Shown piece after piece: positions 1-8,666 of a stretch of DNA of 64,000 nt. A program made the position numbers and the translations under genes. The DNA is taken from assembly GCA_038254435.1 (NCBI GenBank), contig JBBSGD010000003.1, forward strand, positions 1-64,000, written 5' to 3'. The stretch's first letter is position 1; each line of letters begins with the position of its first letter. The stretch is from JBBSGD01 sp038254435 (GTDB lineage: Bacteria; Actinomycetota; CADDZG01; WHSQ01). The notes beneath the pieces are model-generated. The model made no database searches. It was not told the origin of the DNA and saw nothing but the letters and a program-made list of their open reading frames with translations.

Positions 1-345
1 GCCTTTGGCAACGCGTACCGAGCGGCACCGGCCGGGCACGGATTTCCGGGGATCGGAGTGGTCCCTAGTTGATGAGAAGGGTGGTCCCTAGTTTCTGAGA
101 AAACCGACCCTCAGGTGGTCCCTAGTTCGTGAGAGGCGACAGGCAGAGCGGGGGCGCAGCGAAGGCACTGTCGATCGACCCACTCGAGGTGGTCGAGCAC
201 TCTTTCCGATTGTGGCGGAGGGGACTTACCGAAAAACGGAACACGAGGCTAAAGACGCTCCCTGGTCAAGGCTCGCAGACGCAGCGGAGGGGTCACGTCA
301 CACGCCAGCTCATTCAAGAGATGTGAGCGCAAACGGGAGAGAGGG
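1..345. other. Left-edge stretch without an intact gene
   Basis: I see no convincing coding region before the integrase remnant. Apart from the direct repeats at 58-127 the sequence holds only short open frames without a credible ribosome binding site. It probably belongs to the same degraded mobile element as the integrase that follows. Confidence 0.5.
58..134. repeat. Three direct repeats of GTGGTCCCTAGTT
   Basis: The 13-mer GTGGTCCCTAGTT occurs at 58-70, 81-93 and 115-127. Each copy is followed two bases later by TGAGA, so the unit is about 20 bp. The starts are 23 and 34 bp apart. Clusters of short direct repeats are typical of insertion-sequence ends of the multi-repeat type (as in the IS21 family) and of recombinase or arm-type integrase sites. 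No transposase gene is in view, so the assignment to a mobile-element end is inference. Confidence 0.6.
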
Positions 346-1494
346 ATGAGAGGACATAGCGACAACGCACGAAAGGCACGTGGACCTTCACGGCCGAAGC
401 CGGACGTGACCCTCATACCGGCAAGCGCCGACAGGCATTCAAGACGTTCAAGGGGAACCAACGGGAAGCCGAGCGCGCCCTTGCGCGCTTTGTCTCCGAC
501 CTAGACGCCGGAACTAGCCTCGAGCCTGGGCGCCTCACCGTCGGTCGCTTCCTCGAGGACCGCTTGGCCAAACAATCGCGCCGCGTTCGGACCGGAAGCC
601 TGAAACGTCGCACACTTGAGGGATACGCCGATCTCGTCCGGCTGCACATCATCCCCGCGATCGGCTTCCTGCAGCTTTCGGAACTGCGCCCGCTCCACGT
701 TGAGCGCGTGTACGACGCGATGAGGGCCAAGGGACTCTCCGAGCGAACGGTGCTTCACGCGCACCGGCACCTTTACACCGCGCTAAAGGATGCCGTCCGC
801 GTTCAATACGTGGCACGCAACGTCGCGGAAGCCATCGAGCGACCGCAGCCTCGAAGCAAAGAGGTCAAAGCCTTGGATGTCAGGGAGGTGCCGGCCATCA
901 TCTCGGCCGTGTCCGCAACCGACCTCAAGTTCCCCACTTTGATTGCGCTAGGCACGGGAGCGCGCCGGGGAGAAGTTCTCGGCCTGCGCTGGATGGATCT
1001 CGACTTGACGAAGGGCACAGCGAGACTCTCTCAAGCCCTCTCGGATGACGGCTCGTTCGAGACAACCAAGAACCATAAGAGCCGGATCTTCTATCTCCCC
1101 GGCTTTTTGATCGAGGCCCTCAAAGCTCACCGTAAGGAGCAGAACGAACGACGACTCCTCTGCGGGGTGGCGTGGCAAGAACTCGACCTCGTAGTGGATC
1201 GTGGCGACGGCGGCCCTATGCGGGTCACGAGCCTCTCGCAGCGCTTCCGCCACGCCATAGACAAGGCGGGGATTCGACCTAGGATTCCATGGCTTGCGCC
1301 ACGCCAACGCCACCCTGAGCTTGACCGCCGGCATCGACCTCAAGGTCACGTCACAGCGACTCGGACACTCCACGATCGGGATCACCGGCGACCTCTACAC
1401 GCCCGTGGCTTCGGAACTCGATCGACAGGCGGCGCAGAAGCTCGATGATCTTGTGCGACCCGTTATCACAGTCGAAGCGTTGACAATCCGTTGA
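346..1494 (+). pseudogene. Tyrosine (phage-type) integrase, two frameshifts
   Basis: Site-specific recombinase remnant. The best start is ATG 346, behind a GGGAGAG stretch. That frame is lost within about five codons, and the integrase reading resumes at about 360 with an arm-type DNA-binding domain (motif GRDPHTGKRRQ, 399-431). It runs through the SAM-like core-binding domain and the first catalytic Arg (TGARRGEVLGLRW). Near 1285 a +1 shift moves the HGLRH box, the GHSTIG box and the catalytic Tyr (DLYTPV) into the next frame, ending at 1494. All catalytic boxes are present but in three frames, so no full-length protein is expected unless the shifts are sequencing errors. An internal TTG at 564 opens the longest single frame. 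The 3' end lies 77 bp from the 3' end of tRNA-Sec, the usual target position for such elements. Confidence 0.82.
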
Positions 1495-1571
1495 CAATGA
1501 CCACGGCAGAGAGTGCGCTGGGCAGGTAGCGGGGAAGCTCCGAATACAACGTTTCCCCTACTCAGGCCATA

Positions 1572-1666
1572 TGGCGGAGGCGGACGGGAATCGAACCCGC
1601 CCACCGGGGATCGCCCGGCGCACCGGTTTTGAAGACCGGGAGGGACACCAGTCCCCCTTCGCCTCC
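1572..1666 (-). tRNA. selC: tRNA-Sec (anticodon UCA)
   Basis: The minus strand folds as a 95-nt tRNA including an encoded CCA (complement of 1572-1574). It has an acceptor arm GGAGGCG/CGCCTCC, a long extra arm, the T-loop GGTTCGATTCC and an anticodon loop CTTCAAA giving UCA. The length, extended acceptor and TCA anticodon identify the selenocysteine tRNA rather than a suppressor. It works with selA (16333) and selB (18493) in this window to decode in-frame UGA. Its 3' end faces the integrase remnant, consistent with use as an attachment site. Confidence 0.93.
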
Positions 1667-1904
1667 TTGGAGCCTGCATAGTATTAGTCGGGGAGCACAC
1701 CCCCGGGGCGGGGGCCAATCCACCTCCCGAGGCTGGGTCGAACTATCTTTTTGGGTGGGAAATTAGTCATCGTGGGGCAGGCCGCGTCAGAGGTTTCCAG
1801 CCCAATGTTCCTACCGAAGTACCCCAAATCGGGACAGTCGAGGACACACCAGTAGGAAGCGATGGTAAAAAGAGGAATGTTCAGACCAGGGGACGGGCGC
1901 AGCT

Positions 1905-2555
1905 TTGGCTAGCCGCAAGGACGAGGAAGCGCATCTCGACGAGCTCGAGGACGATGACCTCGTAACCGGCGTCAGGGACGGGGACGAGCGCTGCCTCGAG
2001 ATGCTCCTCTTTCGTTACCGTAATTTCGCTCGTTGCAAGGCGCGCTCGTTCTTTGTTGCGGGCTCGGAGCGAGACGACGTCGTCCAGGAAAGCATGATCG
2101 GCCTCTTCAAAGCGATTCGGGATTTCGACCTCGAACAGGCGACCCCCTTCAGGGCTTTCGCGGAAATCTGCATCTCGCGCCAGATACTGACTGCGATCAA
2201 GACCGCGAATCGCTACAAGCACCAACCGCTCAACTCGTCGGTGTCGCTCGACGCGCCGGCTGTGACCGGCGACGAGGGTTACCGGACGCTCGGTGACAAC
2301 CTAATGGCTTCACACCTGTTCGACCCTGCCGAGCTCGTGATCTCCGCCGAGGAGATCGAAGCGCTGCGGGACTCGATGAAAGAGAACCTGACCGAGCTGG
2401 AAGGTCAGGTTCTTTCTCTTTACATGGCCGGCAAGTCTTACGAGGAGATCGCCGGCACGCTCGGCAATCACGTCAAGTCGATCGACAACGCTCTGCAACG
2501 CATTAAGCGCAAGGTTCAGCGCCACATGCAAGAGCGCAACTCCGTCTCCTTCTAG
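1905..2555 (+). CDS. RNA polymerase sigma factor, SigH/sigma-30-like
   Basis: A 216-residue sigma-70 family protein. Region 2 is seen around residues 40-110 (ERDDVVQESMIGLFKAIRDF, then AFAEICISRQI) and region 4 near the C terminus (EGQVLSLYMAGKSYEEIA). The size, the short linker between regions 2 and 4, and the conserved region 2 resemble the Bacillus SigH-type alternative factor, which also occurs in several actinobacterial lineages. The start is TTG 1905, because no ATG or GTG lies upstream in this frame; the Shine-Dalgarno sequence is weak. It stands alone on its strand with no adjacent anti-sigma gene, so its stimulus is unknown. Confidence 0.88.
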   Translation: MASRKDEEAHLDELEDDDLVTGVRDGDERCLEMLLFRYRNFARCKARSFFVAGSERDDVVQESMIGLFKAIRDFDLEQATPFRAFAEICISRQILTAIKTANRYKHQPLNSSVSLDAPAVTGDEGYRTLGDNLMASHLFDPAELVISAEEIEALRDSMKENLTELEGQVLSLYMAGKSYEEIAGTLGNHVKSIDNALQRIKRKVQRHMQERNSVSF

Positions 2556-2606
2556 CGCCCCGGCCAAACGACCGCGCCATCCGGGCGAGTAGCCTAGTGA
2601 GCAGCC

Positions 2607-3497
2607 ATGGACGATCCTTCGATCTACCTCACACGGCACGCCGAGCTGGAGCTCGAGGATCCAGTTCTGATCGCCGCCTTCCGAGGCTGGAACGACGCGG
2701 GCGACGCAGCCACCTTCGCTGCGCTGCACTTAGGCCGCGCCTGGTCCGCCACGCGCCTTGCCTCCATCGACCCCGAGGACTTCTACGACTTCCAGGCGAC
2801 CCGTCCTCAGGTGCAGCTGATCAACGGCAAGTCTCGCCGCATCGGCTGGCCGGAGAACGAGCTGTGGGGCGCTCGCATAGCCGGAGCTCCGCACGACGCC
2901 TTGCTGCTCGTCGGTACCGAGCCGAATCTTCGCTGGCGCACGTTCACCGAGCTTGTCGTTGACGTTGCTCGCCGCCACAACGTGCGCTTTGTGATCACCC
3001 TTGGTGCCCTTCTCGCCGATGTCCCCCACTCGCGGCCGGTGCAGATAACCGGCACCGCCGTCGCCGAGGAGCTGATCGAAAAGCTCGGGCTGCAGCGCTC
3101 ACGCTACGAGGGCCCGACGGGAATCGTCGGCGTGCTGCACGACGCCTTTCAACGCTCGGGGGTCGAGTCCGCAAGCCTCTGGGCGGCAGTGCCTCACTAT
3201 CTTGCCGTGTCGCCAAACCCGAAAGCCGCCATGGCGCTCGTGGAGCAGACAACCAAGCTCATCGGCGCGCCCGTCGCCATCGACGATCTTGCTGCCGCGT
3301 CGAGCGCATACGAAGAGCGCGTCGGCGAGATGGTGGCCGCCGACGAGGACGTGCAAACCTACGTGCGCGAACTGGAGCGGCGAGTCGACGCCAGCGATCA
3401 AAGGGATCCGATAGACCCCTTTAACCTTCCTTCAGGAGAGGCGCTCGCCCAAGAGTTCGAGCACTTCCTGAAGGAACGTAACGAGGACGACTCCTAG
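2607..3497 (+). CDS. PAC2 family protein
   Basis: A 296-residue cytosolic protein of the PAC2 (proteasome assembly chaperone 2-like) superfamily. The N-terminal block VLIAAFRGWNDAGDAAT and the central GALLADVPHSRPVQ block are typical of actinobacterial members, and the C terminus is acidic and probably helical. The family is widespread in proteasome-bearing actinobacteria, but its biochemical role there is unsettled. A PafE/Bpa-like activator occurs at 54255, so a link to the proteasome is plausible but not shown by this locus. It is 51 bp downstream of the sigma factor gene on the same strand. Confidence 0.85.
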   Translation: MDDPSIYLTRHAELELEDPVLIAAFRGWNDAGDAATFAALHLGRAWSATRLASIDPEDFYDFQATRPQVQLINGKSRRIGWPENELWGARIAGAPHDALLLVGTEPNLRWRTFTELVVDVARRHNVRFVITLGALLADVPHSRPVQITGTAVAEELIEKLGLQRSRYEGPTGIVGVLHDAFQRSGVESASLWAAVPHYLAVSPNPKAAMALVEQTTKLIGAPVAIDDLAAASSAYEERVGEMVAADEDVQTYVRELERRVDASDQRDPIDPFNLPSGEALAQEFEHFLKERNEDDS

Positions 3498-3503
3498 TCC
3501 GGG

Positions 3504-4073
3504 CTACTCGACCGGCTGAACTGCCGCGAGCTCGAGCTCGAGCTTGATGTCCTCTCCGACCATGACACCGCCTCTTTCGAGGGGTTGGTTCCAGATCAGA
3601 CCGTACTCTTTGCGATTCAGCTTGCCGGTGGCGGTGAACGACGCACGCGCCGAACCGTACATGTCCTTGTCGATGTAATCGTTGAAGGTGACATCTAGCG
3701 TGAGCGGCTTGGTCGTGTCCTTGATGGTCATTTCGCCGGTCACCTTGAAGTCGCGGTCCGAGACCTTCTCGATCGCCGTGCTCCGAAAAGTCATCTCCGG
3801 GTACTTCTCGGAGTCGAAGAAGTCTGGCGAGCGCAGGTGATTGTCGCGATCCGCGCTGCGAGTGTCGACGCTCGCGGTCTTGATGGTGGCCCGCGCTTCC
3901 GACGAGGCGAGGTCGTCTCCAATGGTGAAACTCGCGTCTGCTTCCTCAAAGGAACCACGAACCGTTGTGATCATCATGTGCTTGGTAGCGAATCCGAAGT
4001 TCGAGTGGGCGCCGTCCACTGTCCACGAGCCCTTCAAATCTTTGAGCACAGGTGCAGTATCCGTCTGAGCCAT
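3504..4073 (-). CDS. YceI family protein
   Basis: A 189-residue YceI-like lipocalin-fold protein. Recognisable blocks are the start GSWTVDGAHSNFGFATKHM, the middle HLRSPDFFDSEKYPEMTF, and the C-terminal LNRKEYGLIWNQ. These proteins bind long isoprenoid or amphipathic ligands; many are secreted, but this copy has no signal peptide. I chose ATG 4073 because AGGAG precedes it at normal spacing; an in-frame ATG at 4115 would add 14 unlikely residues. The ligand cannot be predicted. It converges on the PAC2 gene, with only 6 bp between the stops. Confidence 0.9.
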   Translation of the reverse strand: MAQTDTAPVLKDLKGSWTVDGAHSNFGFATKHMMITTVRGSFEEADASFTIGDDLASSEARATIKTASVDTRSADRDNHLRSPDFFDSEKYPEMTFRSTAIEKVSDRDFKVTGEMTIKDTTKPLTLDVTFNDYIDKDMYGSARASFTATGKLNRKEYGLIWNQPLERGGVMVGEDIKLELELAAVQPVE

Positions 4074-4157
4074 GATGCTTTCTCCTTGACTAGGTCGCCG
4101 GGACGCGTGCTGCAACCTAGTTGCATCCTCAACTATTCCGGAGCGCGCCGAGCTCCC

Positions 4158-4469
4158 TTAGAGCCCGGGCCAGTCTTTCTTGTCGTCCTTGACCTCGGGC
4201 CACTCAGAGGCCGGCTTCCCGCCCCCGCCGAGGGCGTCCCCAAGATCACGTTTGCCCGCTATTTCGCCCGCTGAAGACAGCAAGTCTTCGAGCGACCCCC
4301 GGGCCCTGCCCTCGAGGCGAATTCTGAGCGCGGCCAGGACATCGGCATTGTGGTCTGCCAGACCATCCCCCCTGTCGATCTCCGCTAGGGACTCGGCGGC
4401 CCGCTGCAGGAGCTTGCGATCGGCCTTGCCCTGCTCACGCAGGCGGGAGAGCTCCTTGTCGTCGCTCAT
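4158..4469 (-). CDS. Small acidic hypothetical protein
   Basis: A 103-residue charged protein starting MSDDKELSRLREQGK. The first 70 residues are rich in Ala, Leu, Arg and Glu and probably helical. A GGGGK linker follows, then a short tail ending in DDKKDWPGL. No signal peptide, membrane segment or known catalytic motif is visible. It lies 59 bp downstream of the phosphate transporter on the same strand, so it may be transcribed with it. I do not recognise the family. Confidence 0.6.
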   Translation of the reverse strand: MSDDKELSRLREQGKADRKLLQRAAESLAEIDRGDGLADHNADVLAALRIRLEGRARGSLEDLLSSAGEIAGKRDLGDALGGGGKPASEWPEVKDDKKDWPGL

Positions 4470-4528
4470 GAGTTGCGAGTCTAGCGAGGGCCGGCCGCGG
4501 CCTGCGCCACGCCGGCGGTGGTGTGGCC

Positions 4529-5650
4529 CTAGTGGGGCGGCGCGAACACGGCATCCGAGGCGCCGGCCCTGTGGCGACGCCGCTGCGTCCAGATGCCGCC
4601 CCACACGAGCATCCCAATCAGCACGAGCACTGCCATCAAAGAGGCAGGGATGAGCCGCATGACGTACCACGCCACGGCAGAGATGATGCCGGCGCCGGGA
4701 ATCGTGAGGATCCACGCGTACACGACCCGTCCGGTAAGGCCCCACCGAACCGCCGAGAAACGATTGGTAGTCCCGACGCCGATGATCGATCCCGTAATCG
4801 TGTGCGTCGTCGACACCGGGATGCCGAAATGAGCCGTCGTGAACAAGGTGATAGCGGCCCCGGACTCCGCGGCAAAACCGCCGACGGGCTGAAGCTTGGT
4901 GATCTTCGAGCCGAGAGTGCGCACGATGCGCCATCCGCCCGCAAGCGTTCCGAGGGCGATGGCCGCCTGCGCGGCAAGAACGGTCGGGAATGCAACGTGA
5001 AAGTCCTGCACGGCTCGTCCGTGATCGATGAGGATGACGGCCGTGATGATCCCCATCGTCTTCTGCGCGTCGTTGGCGCCGTGCCCGAGCGAATACGCGC
5101 CGGCGGAGATGAGCTGCAGCTTGCGAAACACGCCGTTGGTGCGTTCGAGCGTCGACCGTTTGGCTATTTGCTGGCCCACCAGCAGGGACAGGTTCATGAG
5201 CACGACTCCGAGCACCAGGCCGAGGAACGGCGATATGACTATGAAGATCGCCGTCTTGTAGATCCCAGATGCCTCGAGTGCCCCGTGGCCCGCCGCCACC
5301 AAAGCCGCTCCGATCAAGCCGCCCACTAGAGCATGCGACGAGGACGTCGGCAGTCCGTAGTACCAGGTAATGATGTCCCATGCGATGGCCCCGATCACGG
5401 CAGCAAGGATGATGTCGAGCGACGCTAGACGTCCGATGTCGACGATGCCGCTGCCTATGGTTTTGGCGACCGCGGTGCCGAACACGATGAACGCCACGAA
5501 GTTCCAGAACGCCGCCCACGCGACGGCGAAGCGCGGCGACAGGACGCGCGTCGACACCGCCGTCGCAATCGAGTTCGCCGCATCGTGGAAGCCGTTGAAG
5601 AAGTCAAACGTCAACGCGACCAGAATGACCAGCCACGCCTCGGTGCTCAC
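4529..5650 (-). CDS. pit: PiT-family inorganic phosphate transporter
   Basis: A 373-residue integral membrane symporter, expected to import phosphate (often as a metal-phosphate complex) using an ion gradient. The duplicated PiT signature is present: an N-terminal half with FDFFNGFHDAANSIATAVST and a second half with GHGANDAQKTMGI. The conserved GLPTSSSHALVGGLIGA and GIPVSTTHTITGSIIGVG loops also occur in each half. About ten hydrophobic segments are seen. It starts 35 bp after the DUF47 gene stops, so the two form an operon, as they do in many bacteria. Confidence 0.95.
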   Translation of the reverse strand: MSTEAWLVILVALTFDFFNGFHDAANSIATAVSTRVLSPRFAVAWAAFWNFVAFIVFGTAVAKTIGSGIVDIGRLASLDIILAAVIGAIAWDIITWYYGLPTSSSHALVGGLIGAALVAAGHGALEASGIYKTAIFIVISPFLGLVLGVVLMNLSLLVGQQIAKRSTLERTNGVFRKLQLISAGAYSLGHGANDAQKTMGIITAVILIDHGRAVQDFHVAFPTVLAAQAAIALGTLAGGWRIVRTLGSKITKLQPVGGFAAESGAAITLFTTAHFGIPVSTTHTITGSIIGVGTTNRFSAVRWGLTGRVVYAWILTIPGAGIISAVAWYVMRLIPASLMAVLVLIGMLVWGGIWTQRRRHRAGASDAVFAPPH

Positions 5651-5684
5651 CTTGTCTTGCCGGGCCGTGAGTCGGGGGGGTTCA

Positions 5685-6302
5685 TCAACTCGACTTCAGC
5701 ACGATGCCCTCGATGGTGTTGGCGATGTCTTCGAGCTTGTCGACGCCTTGCTCGATCTCCTCGATGATGTCCTTGAACTTGAGCACATCCATCGCCTTGT
5801 ATTCGCCTGAGAAGAGCTCTGCGATGGTGCGCCGGTAAAAACGGTCACCTTCGTTCTCGAGCCGGTTGATCTCCACCCAGTAGGTATCGAGACCCTTCAT
5901 CTTGCGCATCAATGGCATGGCGTTCATAGTCTGCGTCGCCGCCTCGACGAGCGTCTCCGACATCGACACCATCTGGGGAAGGGGTTGCTCGATCCGGTGA
6001 AGCTGCACGTACTCGGCCGCCGCTTCGATGTGATCGAGCACGTCGTCGAGGCTTGACGCGAGGTGATGAATGTCCTCGCGATCAAAGGGCGTGATAAATG
6101 TCGTGTTGAGGCGATGCATGACGAGGTGGGTGATCTCGTCACCTTCGTGCTCTATGTCGACCACGCGCGCTGCCTTGCGGTCGAGGTCGGTGTAGTTCTT
6201 CAAGAGGTCGAGCAGCTCCTCGGCCCCCTGCACTACCTTGTGTGCCAGTTGTTCGAAGAGGTCGAAGAACGACTCCTCCCCGGACACGACGCGTAGACGC
6301 AT
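5685..6302 (-). CDS. DUF47 / PhoU-like accessory protein of the Pit transporter
   Basis: A 205-residue all-helical protein of the DUF47 family, related to PhoU. The motifs DIEHEGDEITH and NRLENEGDRFYR are the repeated E-x-x-x-D metal-binding signatures of the PhoU fold. Such proteins are co-encoded with PiT transporters and modulate their activity or availability. The start ATG 6302 has AGGAGA about 12 bases upstream. It is the first gene of the pit operon. Confidence 0.93.
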   Translation of the reverse strand: MRLRVVSGEESFFDLFEQLAHKVVQGAEELLDLLKNYTDLDRKAARVVDIEHEGDEITHLVMHRLNTTFITPFDREDIHHLASSLDDVLDHIEAAAEYVQLHRIEQPLPQMVSMSETLVEAATQTMNAMPLMRKMKGLDTYWVEINRLENEGDRFYRRTIAELFSGEYKAMDVLKFKDIIEEIEQGVDKLEDIANTIEGIVLKSS

Positions 6303-6479
6303 ATGTTCGGTCTCCTAACAAGCGACAGTGCCGCGGCGACGAAACCCCGTCGCTGCTGGCCTGCAATCGACTCCCCGGCTTTCGCCACGGCGAGGATAAA
6401 CCCCAGCGGCCTTCGGTGCCGGTAACAAACAAGCTGCGCCGCGTCCGCTCTCCCGGCCGTTGAGACCATAATCGGCCCC

Positions 6480-7643
6480 ATGCCGGACGCGCTCATGGTC
6501 ACCTCGTCCTTCTTGCCCGGACGGGGTGGGATCGAGAGCTATCTCGCGGAGCTTGCCGGCGAGCTTGCGCCGCGGCTTGCCGTCATGGCTCAGGCTCAAA
6601 GAGACGGCAAGCCGATTCCCGATGACCTTCCGTACCCCACGGTCGGCTACCAAGGCCGGCTCTTCCTGCCCACGGCCACGGCGCTCAAGGCGGTGCTCGA
6701 GACCGCCGGCCGCCTCGGAGTCGACAAGGTCCTCTTCGGCACGCCCTGGCCTGCGGGCCTGCTCGGCCCCGGCCTTGCTGCCGCGGGCCTTCGTTACAGC
6801 GCAATCGTGCACGGCGCCGAGGTGCTCGTCCCGGCCGTCGTCCCCGGCCCCGCCTCCCGGCTTGCAAGGTCGCTTGCCGGCGCCGACCACCTCTTTTTCG
6901 TAAGCGAGTTCACGCGCCTGAAGGTCGAGGGCATCCTCGCCCGGCGCGCCCTTCCAAGGCCTCCCGCCACTTTGTTGAGGGCTCGCGTAGATCTCGGGCG
7001 CTTTCACCCCGACGCGCGGGCGGCCGAGCTCGCGGCGCGCTGGGGTCTTGAGGGTCGGCCGGTCATCCTGTGCCTTGGACGGCTCGTGCGGCGCAAGGGA
7101 GCGCACCGGCTCATCGCCGCCATGCCCGGGATCGCGCGGCGGATCCCCAACGCCGTGCTGCTGATCGCCGGAACGGGGCCGCAGGCCGGACGGTTGAGGC
7201 GCATGGCCGCGCGCTCGAGTGCGGACATTCGCTTGCTCGGGCGCATCGCGAAGAACGACATGCCTGCTTGCTATGCCCTGGCCGACGTCTTCGCTCTTCC
7301 CGTCGCCGACCGGCTGCGGGGTCTCGACATCGAAGGGCTGGGTGTTGTGCTGCTCGAGGCCGCGGCGTGCGGCACGCCCTGCGTAACCGGCAAATCCGGC
7401 GGCACTCCCGAAGCCGTAATCGACGAGAGCACGGGTTTCGTAGTCGACGCGACCAACGAACAGCAGCTGGCCGGCGCGATCGTTGCGTTGCTGTCCGATC
7501 CGGACAGGGCGAAGGAGATGGGGGCACGCGGGCGCCGGCACGTGGCCTCGCAGTTTTCTCGTGCCGGCCTGCCAGAGTCACTCCTCACATGGCTCGGCGA
7601 AACGACTACCATCAAGGAACCACGTCCGCGAGACAGGGGGTAG
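6480..7643 (+). CDS. GT4-family glycosyltransferase (PimB-like)
   Basis: A 387-residue GT-B fold retaining glycosyltransferase. The N-terminal Rossmann half has the glycine loop LPGRGGIESYLAEL. The C-terminal half has the nucleotide-sugar block LCLGRLVRRKGAHRLI and the E-x7-E signature EGLGVVLLE. It resembles actinobacterial GDP-mannose-dependent phosphatidylinositol mannosyltransferases such as PimB, but GT4 donors and acceptors are hard to assign from sequence. It is cytosolic, probably membrane-associated. It is followed 3 bp later by the RaiA-like gene, making an operon with that gene and the TetR regulator. Confidence 0.85.
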   Translation: MPDALMVTSSFLPGRGGIESYLAELAGELAPRLAVMAQAQRDGKPIPDDLPYPTVGYQGRLFLPTATALKAVLETAGRLGVDKVLFGTPWPAGLLGPGLAAAGLRYSAIVHGAEVLVPAVVPGPASRLARSLAGADHLFFVSEFTRLKVEGILARRALPRPPATLLRARVDLGRFHPDARAAELAARWGLEGRPVILCLGRLVRRKGAHRLIAAMPGIARRIPNAVLLIAGTGPQAGRLRRMAARSSADIRLLGRIAKNDMPACYALADVFALPVADRLRGLDIEGLGVVLLEAAACGTPCVTGKSGGTPEAVIDESTGFVVDATNEQQLAGAIVALLSDPDRAKEMGARGRRHVASQFSRAGLPESLLTWLGETTTIKEPRPRDRG

Positions 7644-7646
7644 CTC

Positions 7647-7961
7647 ATGCAGCTGCGCGTTTCGGCTCCGGGAAGCAGGCTGGCCGAGAACGACGTCGAC
7701 CGGATTCAAAAGGACCTCGAGAAGCTTGACCGGCGACTGAGCAACTACGAGGAGATCTACGCCGAGGTGCGCATTCAGAAGAAGGACTCCTTGCCGGCCA
7801 GCAACGTGACGATCGAGCTTGCGTTCGGACGCAACCATCTCATCGCCAAGGCCGAGCACACCGACCACCTGCAAGCGGTGCGCGCCGCGCGCGATGAGCT
7901 GATCCGCCAGGTCAACGATCGCTCGCGCGGCGGACACAGCTCGTTCGTGAAGGGCAGATGA
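7647..7961 (+). CDS. HPF/RaiA-like ribosome-associated protein (short form)
   Basis: A 104-residue protein with the S30AE/HPF fold signature: the DRIQKDLEKLDRRL helix, a beta strand with AEVRIQ, and the closing helix HLQAVRAARDELIRQVND. The family binds the 30S decoding region and stabilises inactive ribosomes during starvation. This copy has only the N-terminal domain and lacks the dimerisation domain of long HPF. Expected basic residues are partly retained. It overlaps the TetR gene by 4 bp (ATGA), so translation is coupled. Reduced conservation leaves some doubt over the exact role. Confidence 0.75.
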   Translation: MQLRVSAPGSRLAENDVDRIQKDLEKLDRRLSNYEEIYAEVRIQKKDSLPASNVTIELAFGRNHLIAKAEHTDHLQAVRAARDELIRQVNDRSRGGHSSFVKGR

Positions 7962-8605
7962 CGCAGCGCGACACTGCTGGGGCGGCGCGGCGAGACCGGC
8001 GGGAGGACATCCTCAAGGCGAGCCTGCACCTGTTCGCTAAGAAGGGCTTCCACGGAACCTCGATGCGCGACATCGCCCGCCAAGCAGACATCACCGAAGG
8101 ACTCATCTATCACTACTTCGCGTCCAAGCGCGATCTCTTCACCGCGATCATCGAGGAGTACTCGTTTCTGCCGCTGCTGCGCGCGCTTCCGGACCTCGCC
8201 GAGCAGCTCGATCTACACGCGCTCCTCACCGTGCTGGCGCGCGGCTTCTACGACGTGCTGCGTCAGAACACCGAGTTGACCCGCCTCCTGTTGCAGGAGG
8301 TGCAGGTCTTCCCCGAAGAGAAGGAGGTCTTCTTCGCCGATGCGGTCGGGGAGTCGATCGGTGAGCTGGGACGCATCCTCGATGCGCGCATGAGTCCGCA
8401 AGTCCGCGCCGAAGTTGACCCCTTAGTGGCGGCCCGCCTGTTCTTCAATGCGCTCCTGGCTTTTTTCGTCGAGCAGGAGATCCTCGGAGGCAAGCATCTG
8501 CTCCCGGCCGACGAGGGGGCTTACGTCGAGCACCTCGTCGATCTGTTCGAGAGGCGACTCGAGCCGGGCCGAGAAAGACCGGCCGGGCCCAAGCTCGTCA
8601 AGTAG
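7958..8605 (+). CDS. TetR/AcrR family transcriptional regulator
   Basis: A 215-residue one-component repressor. The N-terminal helix-turn-helix is clear at about residues 15-60 (EDILKASLHLFAKKGFHGTS, then IARQADITEGLIYHYFASK). The C-terminal ligand domain is divergent, so the inducer cannot be inferred. The start ATG overlaps the preceding stop. As last gene of the glycosyltransferase operon it may regulate that operon or unlinked genes. Confidence 0.92.
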   Translation: MTQRDTAGAARRDRREDILKASLHLFAKKGFHGTSMRDIARQADITEGLIYHYFASKRDLFTAIIEEYSFLPLLRALPDLAEQLDLHALLTVLARGFYDVLRQNTELTRLLLQEVQVFPEEKEVFFADAVGESIGELGRILDARMSPQVRAEVDPLVAARLFFNALLAFFVEQEILGGKHLLPADEGAYVEHLVDLFERRLEPGRERPAGPKLVK

Positions 8606-8620
8606 CCGAAGGTTGGTGCA

Positions 8621-8641
8621 TCCACCCACCGTGTGGGTGGG
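8621..8641. terminator. Hairpin between convergent tetR and polyprenyl synthase genes
   Basis: The arms CCACCCAC (8622-8629) and GTGGGTGG (8633-8640) are perfectly complementary around a 3-base loop. No T-tract follows on either strand, so the hairpin is a candidate bidirectional terminator of the GC-rich type without a U-tail. Confidence 0.55.
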
Positions 8642-8666
8642 TAAACGCACGAACCTCTACGTCTGC

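Noticed and set aside
58..127. CRISPR array
   Set aside because: Only three imperfectly spaced 13-bp repeats, far shorter than CRISPR repeats and without uniform spacers.
4523..5329. Long plus-strand open frame opposite the phosphate transporter
   Set aside because: It is the antisense mirror of the pit gene in high-GC DNA; low-complexity composition and no family resemblance.
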